A DNA stretch of 6,650 nucleotides from Bacteroidia bacterium (lineage in GTDB: Bacteria; Bacteroidota; Bacteroidia; AKYH767-A; OLB10). The stretch covers positions 1 through 6,650 of the forward strand of contig JANWID010000253.1 in NCBI GenBank assembly GCA_025450095.1, given 5' to 3'. The notes below the pieces were generated by a model. The model made no database searches and was not told where the DNA came from. It was given only the letters and a program-made list of their open reading frames with translations. Positions 1-4,790 of this stretch are shown in pieces. Numbering within the stretch: position 1 is the stretch's first letter; the number at the start of each line of letters is the position of its first letter. Both the position numbers and the translations under genes were made by a program.

Positions 1-327
1 AGTAATTTTATAAGCATAATCATAACCGGTTCCTCCTATTCTTTTAGCCCATATCATATTACCTGATGGATCGAATTTGGTAATGAACAAATCGCTAAGA
101 CCTGTTGAAGTTAAGTTGTAAACTCCTATACCGGGATCAAAGTCAACTATTCCCAGAAAATAACCTGCCGTATAGATATTTCCCGAGTTATCTGTAGTAA
201 TTGAAAATCCTACACCATCACCATTGAGCCCCCCCATCCCTTTTGCCCAAGCAAACAATGGCACCTGCCCCATTATTCTCACAGTGCAAGTCATCAACAA
301 AATGATTAAGTGGATTTGTTTGTTCAT
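1..327 (-). CDS. SBBP-repeat (beta-propeller) secreted protein, N-terminal part
   Basis: This is the first 109 codons of a gene read leftwards; no stop is reached before the window edge, so the C-terminus is missing. The chosen ATG (325-327) gives a short hydrophobic signal-like start, MNKQIHLIILLMTCTV, with likely cleavage near residues 18-21. From about residue 42 the protein matches the SBBP beta-propeller repeat pattern: TDNSGNIYTAGYF, then VDFDPG, then DLFITKFDPSGNMIWAKRIGG, and a new repeat begins at the edge. In Bacteroidota such proteins are usually long, exported, and often end in a T9SS sorting domain; that part is outside the window and is inference here. The start lies about 50 bp beyond a structured repeat (380-638). 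A run of seven G (coding strand, 229-235) sits at about codons 31-33. The fold is well supported; the biological role is unknown. Confidence 0.85.
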   Translation of the reverse strand, partial: MNKQIHLIILLMTCTVRIMGQVPLFAWAKGMGGLNGDGVGFSITTDNSGNIYTAGYFLGIVDFDPGIGVYNLTSTGLSDLFITKFDPSGNMIWAKRIGGTGYDYAYKIT

Positions 328-379
328 GTGTTAACTGTTTGAATTAGCAACACCGTTTGTTCTGTGCGTTAAAATGGCT

Positions 380-638
380 GATAACGGTTGGCCGGTTTGC
401 GCAGGGTGGGTTCCCTGCCCCGACTGAAGCGTCGGGGGGAGCACGAAAGTTAAATATTTCCCCTTTACTTCGCGCCTTCCGAAGCCAGAAAATGAGCTTC
501 GGAGGGCAATGCGGAGCTAAAAACACATTCACCACTTCAAATCATTAGCCCAACAAGCAGAAGGGTATTACTCCTGGTAAAAAATGGAGAGTGTATACCT
601 TCGCTTGTTGGCATGCTTGCGGCATACTGGTTGTTATC
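380..638 (-). repeat. Long structured intergenic repeat, copy A (attC-like or other palindromic element)
   Basis: The ends are inverted: GATAAC at 380-385 faces GTTATC at 633-638, and the adjoining sequences (GGTTTGCGCA and TGCGGCATACTGG) are related in inverted orientation. The interior folds into three hairpins: CCCCGAC/GTCGGGG around 418-435; CCTTCCGAAGC/GCTTCGGAGGG at 475-506; and CCAACAAGC (550-558)/GCTTGTTGG (603-611), extended inward by GAAGG/CCTTC. It is clearly homologous to 3049-3331: both contain GACTGAA, CACGAAAGTTAAATATTTCC, CCAGAAAATGAGCTTCGG and AAAACACATTCACC. It fills most of the 409-bp gap between the DUF2269 gene and the SBBP gene; the rest (639-736 and 328-379) shows nothing I recognise. 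The short open frames across it on both strands are not credible genes. Confidence 0.85.
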
Positions 639-736
639 TGTTCGTGCCACTCCGTCCACGAAGATGTGTCACTTCAAATTAGCCACAAGCTCTATTTCGT
701 ACATTTCCATGTAGTTGTTGTCCGAGCAAGGATATT

Positions 737-1210
737 TTATTGTGGTATTTTAAGTGTCATCATTGCAAAAGCTGCCAAAGGTAAAATCACTGCAATAAGT
801 CCCCAAATGTCCCATGCTACATAAAGTTTGTCAAACTTCACCCAATCAAAATCAGTTGGGGTTTCTTTATTCAAAGTAAGATTATATATTTTCTTTTGCA
901 GCGGTACAACTCTGAATGCAAAGGCAAGACCTGAAATCGAAAACAAAATGATAGACCAAAAAATCCAGCCTGTGCGAAGAATAGGAAAATGCCCGTAGAT
1001 GGCAGCCATGATTCCACCGGCAGTAATGATGATAACTCCAGGGATAGTAAAATATCTATCTGCCTTGATTATGCCTTTCATTGCAAAGGTGATTATCTTT
1101 AAGTTTTTTGTCTTCACAGCAATATGCATCCAGAAAAGTCCCGTTATGATATTTCCTAAAAAAAGCATAACAGCTATAAGGTGTATTAGTTTAAGATAAA
1201 AGTACCCCAT
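737..1210 (-). CDS. DUF2269-like integral membrane protein
   Basis: A 157-aa protein with four predicted membrane helices at about residues 8-30, 54-74, 80-100 and 131-151, and a short polar loop at 105-128. The pattern fits the DUF2269 family of predicted integral membrane proteins: an early His (H10) followed by a helix with G19 and W27, then ADRYFTIPGVIIITAGG at 50-66, then a W-rich third helix. The family's usual length is about 150 residues, so this looks complete. Its biochemical function is not established. The ATG at 1208-1210 is the first one in frame and starts directly into the first helix; no strong ribosome-binding site is seen, as is common in Bacteroidota. A structured repeat lies upstream (1284-1427) and another downstream (380-638), about 98 bp after the stop. 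The 73 bp between the upstream repeat and the start shows no clear promoter. Confidence 0.8.
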   Translation of the reverse strand: MGYFYLKLIHLIAVMLFLGNIITGLFWMHIAVKTKNLKIITFAMKGIIKADRYFTIPGVIIITAGGIMAAIYGHFPILRTGWIFWSIILFSISGLAFAFRVVPLQKKIYNLTLNKETPTDFDWVKFDKLYVAWDIWGLIAVILPLAAFAMMTLKIPQ

Positions 1211-1283
1211 GCGAATTGTTTGATTTAATTTGTCAGAGTTAATTTCTTGCAGTCAACTTGAAGTTACCTTTGCTGCCAAAGCA

Positions 1284-1427
1284 TGACGGAAAATGTTTTG
1301 CCGGTTGCCGCAGGGGCTGGCATACTTTGTCAGCCGAAGCAGCAGGTTTTCCCCGCGAAGGTGGACCAAATTAATAAAAAATAAAACCATCAGGCCGGCC
1401 TTGCGCAAACCAGCTGCTAGCTGTAGT
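1284..1427 (-). repeat. Short-type structured intergenic repeat, copy C
   Basis: It shares an ordered series of blocks with the element at 4603-4780: GGTTGCCGCAGGG, then ACTTTGTC, then AGGTTTTCCCCGCGAAGG with TGGACCAA, an AT-rich stretch, then GGCCGGCC, CTTGCGC, CAACC or AAACC, and GTAGTT. GGTTGCCGCAGG near the left end is related in inverted orientation to CCTTGCGCAAACC near the right end, so the whole element can fold on itself. The ends are the most diverged of the five: the expected TAACG is ATGACGG or lost here, and the right core is GCTAGC. It lies between the stop of the XAC2610-like gene (1434) and the start of the DUF2269 gene (1210). The left boundary is approximate. Confidence 0.75.
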
Positions 1428-1433
1428 TAATTT

Positions 1434-2051
1434 TTATTCTACCTTTCGTTCAACTTCTATTAATTGTCCGCTTACCAGTTTTTTTGTTATTATGGTTTGC
1501 TTATTTGTCTCGGTGTCTGTTGTAACTATTGACTGTTTAATCAGAGTGATTTTTCCATTTATATATTTGTATGTGTCACTACCGTGAGTGCAACAACCGT
1601 CGCGCCAACTTGAATAAACCGTCTTATCGTCGTAGTCAAATGTAGGATCAGTAATGTTTTCTAAAGTCGTGTCTTGTTCAAACAGCTGTGTCTTTGAGTT
1701 GAAAGTCCAAAAATAATATGGTATATTAGGTGATGCAGGTAATAATTTTATAAATCGGATGTCGTTGTGACCATCAAAGTTTATGTCCTCAATAAAAAAT
1801 AATTGATTTGATGGAAATCCGCAATAGGTGTAATTTTCTTTTGGAATAATTGTCTGGATTGCTTTATTGTCTGATAGTCTCGTAACTGAAATTGTCTTTA
1901 CAAAACAATCATAATTTATCATGTCTCCCGAAAGAGCACTGTCAATTGTCAAAGTGAATAAGAAATTCTTGTCTTTATATGTCAGTTTGTAACTCGCAAA
2001 AGTTGTGGTGTAAGTTAAGGTCAGGATAAATATGATTGTAACTAGACGCAT
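1434..2051 (-). CDS. XAC2610-like exported protein
   Basis: A 205-aa protein. The start is placed at the ATG 2049-2051 because it begins a signal peptide (MRLVTIIFILTLTYTTTFA, cleavage about after residue 19); the longer frame to 2126 would read through a palindromic repeat and hide the signal. The core is FIEDINFDGHNDIRFIKLLP (87-106), then SPNIPYYFWTFN, then ENITDPTFDYDDKTVYSSWRDGCCTHGSDTYKYINGK (131-167). This order (NFDGxxD, PxIPYxxW, TxPxFDxxxKxxxSSWRxGxxxxGxDTYxxxNGK) is what I know from XAC2610-related proteins of proteobacteria and Bacteroidota, which have no assigned activity. The NFDGHND stretch resembles the calcium-binding loops of FG-GAP-type repeats. Four cysteines in the mature part (49, 77, 153, 154) could form disulfides in the periplasm. 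The family call is moderately sure; the function is unknown. Confidence 0.8.
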   Translation of the reverse strand: MRLVTIIFILTLTYTTTFASYKLTYKDKNFLFTLTIDSALSGDMINYDCFVKTISVTRLSDNKAIQTIIPKENYTYCGFPSNQLFFIEDINFDGHNDIRFIKLLPASPNIPYYFWTFNSKTQLFEQDTTLENITDPTFDYDDKTVYSSWRDGCCTHGSDTYKYINGKITLIKQSIVTTDTETNKQTIITKKLVSGQLIEVERKVE

Positions 2052-2066
2052 TTTTTCAATTACCAA

Positions 2067-2157
2067 TAACGTTTTCGTAGTAGCCGAAGGGGCCGGCCAC
2101 CAATTTAATAATTTTCTATAAAACATTGGCAGGCCCTTGGGGCTACTACGTGTTAGC
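2067..2157 (-). repeat. Compact palindromic intergenic repeat, copy D
   Basis: This is the shortest and cleanest element, about 91 bp. CGTAGTAGCC (2076-2085) is perfectly complementary to GGCTACTACG (2141-2150). The stem continues imperfectly through AAGG and GGCCGGCC against GGCAGGCCCTTGG and closes on an AT-rich loop near 2100-2122. Outside the stem lie TAACG (2067-2071) and GTTAGCG (2152-2158). Read in the gene direction this is GCTAAC, stem, loop, stem, GTTATT, the overall form of an integron attC hairpin. The TTA at 2153-2155, inside the right core, is the stop codon of the preceding gene, and the next gene starts only 15 bp past the left end. Confidence 0.85.
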
Positions 2158-3019
2158 GGTAGTTTTTACCTATTGCTTCCCGGTATTCTTTATTTCTTCT
2201 GTAATTAAAATAATAAACCCCTCTTTTCAGCCAACCATTAGCATAGTAGGTCGCTGTATCTCCAATGTTAATTATTTCATCATCTTCTTCAATATAATTA
2301 ACATTCTTAGACTCTGATTCTATACTTATAAGTTTAACATTAATGGAATATTTTTCGGGATATTTCTCTTTAAGTATTCCAGATAAATAATACCAATCGG
2401 GGGTTTTGCTTATTAAGCGTGGAGAACGATTATAAAGAACGTCGATCGTATCATTTATATTCAAACTTTGGAAATGATAATTATTTAGTATATTAATTTC
2501 CCTTTTTTGCATTGCTTTACTTACCCAGCCCTCTCCACGTTTAGGGCTTTCCCAAAAAGATTTTATTAACGCAATTTCTCTTGTCCAGTCATAATCAAGA
2601 TTGTTAAGTTTTTTATGATAGCATTTAAACAAAATTCTAATCATTTCTTCCGGATCACTTATCCCATCATTGATAAACTTATCCAGTACGGGAGGTTTAT
2701 ACCAGTAACCAAAATCTCTGATAGTTTCAACTTCCTGATTACGATAATCTGCTAGATACCAAAAATTTATAAAAAGTCCTCCCATTTCCTGAGATAATTT
2801 TATGTAAGCAACTATGCTATCTTCCATTTTATAATGGTCAATAACTTCAACCGTAAGGATACTGTCAAATTGCATCAAGCAATCTTCATAATCAACAGGA
2901 AGATTATATTTGAATTTATCGGGATTAATTTTAACATTTGGATAATATCTACTCCAGGTATAACTGGCACAACCAATAATTGCGAATGAAAATAAAAGTA
3001 AAATAAAAATATTTTTCAT
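2153..3019 (-). CDS. Hypothetical lipoprotein, possibly DUF6794-related
   Basis: A 288-aa predicted lipoprotein. The ATG at 3017-3019 was chosen because it starts a lipoprotein signal peptide (MKNIFILLLFSFAIIGC, lipid-modified Cys17); the longer frame to 3202 only translates repeat B. The mature protein is rich in Tyr, Asn, Lys and acidic residues. A central block, ADYRNQEVETIRDFGYWYKP then LDKFINDGISDPEEMIRILF and YHKKLN (about 90-138), resembles the DUF6794 pattern of a helical segment ending in a conserved 'pDDMs..il...Y...L'; I regard that as a tentative match. The C-terminal part ends VYYFNYRRNKEYREAIGKNYR and is not recognised. The gene is AT-rich compared with the LamG gene. Its stop codon (2153-2155) lies within the next palindromic repeat, and a TAAATTTG promoter-like box lies just before its start. 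Probably periplasmic-side membrane anchored; function unknown. Confidence 0.8.
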   Translation of the reverse strand: MKNIFILLLFSFAIIGCASYTWSRYYPNVKINPDKFKYNLPVDYEDCLMQFDSILTVEVIDHYKMEDSIVAYIKLSQEMGGLFINFWYLADYRNQEVETIRDFGYWYKPPVLDKFINDGISDPEEMIRILFKCYHKKLNNLDYDWTREIALIKSFWESPKRGEGWVSKAMQKREINILNNYHFQSLNINDTIDVLYNRSPRLISKTPDWYYLSGILKEKYPEKYSINVKLISIESESKNVNYIEEDDEIINIGDTATYYANGWLKRGVYYFNYRRNKEYREAIGKNYR

Positions 3020-3039
3020 CGTTGGTGCTTGATTCGCTT

Positions 3040-3047
3040 CAAATTTA
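3040..3047 (-). promoter_or_regulatory. Candidate Bacteroidota -7 element upstream of the lipoprotein gene
   Basis: On the minus strand the box reads TAAATTTG, an exact match to the Bacteroidota -7 consensus TAnnTTTG, 20 bp before the ATG at 3019. No convincing -33 TTTG is seen 19-21 bp further upstream, where repeat B's conserved end lies, so the match is only half of a promoter. It sits at the junction of repeat B and the gene, so the repeat end would supply any -33 contact. Moderate to low confidence. Confidence 0.4.
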
Positions 3048-3048
3048 C

Positions 3049-3331
3049 CGCTAACGTTTCGCCAGTTGCCGCAGATCGGGTTCCCTGCCCCGACTGAAAC
3101 GTCGGCGGGCACGAAAGTTAAATATTTCCCCTTTACGCTCTTCACCCTCCATAGCTCTTTTTCTTTGCCCTCCGAAGCCAGAAAATGAGCTTCGGAGGGC
3201 AAAGCGGAGTTAAAAACACATTCACCGCTTCAAAACATTAGCCCAACAAGCAGAAGGTATTTATTCCTGGTAAAATATAGAGAGTGAATGCCTTCGCTTT
3301 TGGCAGGCTTGCGGCCTTCTGACTGTTATGC
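3049..3331 (-). repeat. Long structured intergenic repeat, copy B
   Basis: This element of about 283 bp is homologous to 380-638, with the same order of blocks, but has an extra stretch near 3137-3163 before its central hairpin. The ends carry GCTAACG (3050-3056) and GTTATGC (3325-3331), with GTTGCCGCAG at 3066-3075 facing GCTTGCGGCC at 3308-3317. Internal structure: CCGAC/GTCGG near 3089-3105; the 15-bp central stem at 3164-3203; and CCAACAAGC...CCTTCGCTTTTGG near 3243-3303, whose right arm is less paired than in copy A. It occupies nearly all of the 367-bp gap between the propeller lipoprotein gene (stop 3387) and the next lipoprotein gene (start 3019). The remaining 55 bp (3332-3386) shows nothing recognisable. 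Confidence 0.85.
3164..3203. repeat. Perfect 15-bp hairpin inside repeat B
   Basis: TTTGCCCTCCGAAGC (3164-3178) is exactly complementary to GCTTCGGAGGGCAAA (3189-3203), with the 10-nt loop CAGAAAATGA. The same loop and inner stem recur in copy A (475-506), where the stem has one G-T wobble. As RNA it would be a strong stem-loop, but it is followed by no T run on either strand, so a classical intrinsic terminator is not supported. Confidence 0.8.
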
Positions 3332-3386
3332 CCAGTGCTTCTCAATTATAGTATATTCTTGGGATCAAGTTTTACTGTCAATAGAA

Positions 3387-4502
3387 TTAATTTATACAGA
3401 CAATTTTTCCTTCAAGAGGGCTTACCAGGTACACTTTATTCGCAGATATTACTGAGATGCTATAGAAAGAATTTCCAACCCGGTGCAGAGGATCATTTGT
3501 GCTGTTTCCCGAGGAATATAATGGAGTAAATAGCGAGCCTTCGTAAATTTTGTTTGGAATTCCTTGTTGTACAGTATATACCTGTGGCGGTTTGTTCATA
3601 GTAACATTGAATGTGCTATCTATGGTGAAGCCTGGCGCTGAAGCCACATACATTATTCCGTTCTCCGCTATGTCAATTGATGTAGGATAAGGAATTGAGG
3701 AAGTGTAAGTGCTTAAATTTTTGTCTTTATCAATCTTATAAATAACATCATCATAACCGAAGGCTACATACAAAGAAGTATCCATATCCATTTTCAAACT
3801 CATGGAAAATACAATCGGATGAAAGGTGGTGCTACCACCAGAGTATCCGCCACTATAATTATTAAAATTAATTGTGGATGGAAATTCATAATAAAGGTTT
3901 GGTATGCCTACTGGTGAATCAATCTCATATATCCTGGGGAGTTGAGATATGTTAAAGGAACCATCATAAATCGGAGCCGTGGCAACATATATGGTGTTCT
4001 TAAACGCAGAGATTGCAATAACACCACTCAAAGACCACTGACCATAATAACTGTCATTGTCTATACGGTAAATCTTATTTGTATTACTGTATGACATATA
4101 AAGTCTACCGTTTCTTGTCATCGCCAAAGAGGCACAACCATTATTAGGGACCCATCCAAACTGACCATTGTATTGTATTCCTGTATAACTCCCATATGAA
4201 AATGTCTGGCTTTGAAAATCAAAAATGGTCGAATTGGAATTAATTGAAATGGCCTTTAATATTTTAGCTGAAATAACAGGGTTATGAGGACTGTTTAAAA
4301 AGGGAAACTGAAAAAAGAGAAGATTTCCTACTGTATCAATACAACTGCCTTCTATTGGAAGAAGATTCCTAAGAAATTCAGAGGGGTAGTTGTCACTGGA
4401 ACCTACGTCATTGATTAGCTGCGGAGTGGGGATGTCTTTTTTACATGCAAAAAGGAATATGATTACACTATAAATCAGTCCTCTTATTGTGTATTTTCTC
4501 AT
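3387..4502 (-). CDS. Beta-propeller-like lipoprotein
   Basis: A 371-aa predicted lipoprotein. Its signal peptide MRKYTIRGLIYSVIIFLFAC has a lipobox-like FLFAC with Cys20, followed by KKD. The mature protein shows recurring short units typical of NHL/SMP-30/streptogramin-lyase-like propellers: SLAMTRNGRLYMSYSNTNKIYRID (about 125-148), FKNTIYVAT then RIYEID, MDMDTSLYVAFGYDDVIYKIDKD, SIDIAENGIMYVAS, QVYTVQQG and a final NKVYLVSPLEGKIVCIN. Each has a hydrophobic strand, a turn, then (I/V)Y(K/R/E)ID. No catalytic motif is recognised, so it may be a binding or structural surface protein. The stretch with repeated Gly/Ser/Tyr (SGGYSGGSTTF, about 219-229) is probably a loop. The ATG at 4500-4502 is the one that starts the signal peptide. 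It is flanked by repeats E upstream (about 100 bp before the start) and B downstream (55 bp after the stop). No clear promoter box is seen. Confidence 0.8.
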   Translation of the reverse strand: MRKYTIRGLIYSVIIFLFACKKDIPTPQLINDVGSSDNYPSEFLRNLLPIEGSCIDTVGNLLFFQFPFLNSPHNPVISAKILKAISINSNSTIFDFQSQTFSYGSYTGIQYNGQFGWVPNNGCASLAMTRNGRLYMSYSNTNKIYRIDNDSYYGQWSLSGVIAISAFKNTIYVATAPIYDGSFNISQLPRIYEIDSPVGIPNLYYEFPSTINFNNYSGGYSGGSTTFHPIVFSMSLKMDMDTSLYVAFGYDDVIYKIDKDKNLSTYTSSIPYPTSIDIAENGIMYVASAPGFTIDSTFNVTMNKPPQVYTVQQGIPNKIYEGSLFTPLYSSGNSTNDPLHRVGNSFYSISVISANKVYLVSPLEGKIVCIN

Positions 4503-4602
4503 TTTAGGTATTATGTACTAACTACGCTAAAATGGAACTAATATTTCATTTCTTATTAATTTTATTTATTGACCATATTGTTTTCTGTCGCTGCATGATC
4601 AC

Positions 4603-4780
4603 TAACGTTTTCGTAGTTGCCGCAGGGCCGGCCTACTTTGTCCGCAGAAGCGGGAGGTTTTCCCCGCGAAGGTGTACAGCGTCCACCAAAGCGGGAGGTT
4701 TTCCCCGCGAAGGTGGACCAATTTGATATTTTTCTAAATAAATTCGGCCGGCCCTTGCGCCAACCGCGTGCTATGCGTAG
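4603..4780 (-). repeat. Short-type structured intergenic repeat, copy E, with internal duplication
   Basis: Homologous to copy C (1284-1427). The left end TAACGTTTTCGTAG (4603-4616) is identical to the left end of copy D, followed by TTGCCGCAGGGCCGGCC (4617-4633). The right end CGGCCGGCCCTTGCGCCAACC (4745-4765) continues to GCTATGCGTAGTT. The two GGCCGGCC blocks (4626-4633 and 4746-4753) can pair, and CGCAGGG faces CCCTTGCG. The interior holds two copies of a 27-bp unit (separate entry). The element lies 10 bp past the stop of the LamG gene and 100 bp before the next start. The right core reads GCTATGC rather than GTTA, so that end is degenerate. Confidence 0.82.
4648..4715. repeat. Direct repeat: two 27-bp units inside element E
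   Basis: Positions 4648-4674 and 4689-4715 are identical over 27 bp, beginning AAGCGGGAGGTTTTCCCC and ending GAAGGTG, offset by 41 bp. Each unit can form a small hairpin (GCGGG..CCCGC, loop GGTTTTC). Copy C carries a single, slightly diverged unit, so a duplication within copy E is the simplest explanation. Confidence 0.9.
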
Positions 4781-4790
4781 TTTTACTCTC

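Noticed and set aside
344..535. 63-codon frame on the minus strand (and an overlapping one on the plus strand at 357-548)
   Set aside because: Both lie in repeat A and its conserved hairpins; the frames have no domain or signal, and the homologous repeat B gives a similar peptide only because the DNA is repeated.
591..824. 77-codon frame on the plus strand
   Set aside because: It starts in repeat A and runs antisense into the well-supported DUF2269 gene; the translation has no recognisable features.
3164..3203. Intrinsic terminator for the propeller lipoprotein gene
   Set aside because: The stem is strong but no T run follows on the minus strand, and it is part of a repeat found also at copy A.
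4515..4531. CTAACTACGCTAA near the start of the propeller lipoprotein gene, resembling a repeat end (AACTACGC)
   Set aside because: It is short, inverted with respect to the other ends and without a partner arm, so chance or a very decayed remnant cannot be told apart.
380..4780. CRISPR array
   Set aside because: The repeats are long, few, structured and diverged, and are separated by whole genes rather than short spacers of even length.
380..4780. Insertion sequences
   Set aside because: No transposase frame lies within or beside any element, and no target duplications are evident at the ends. A non-autonomous element remains possible but the uniform orientation does not favour it.
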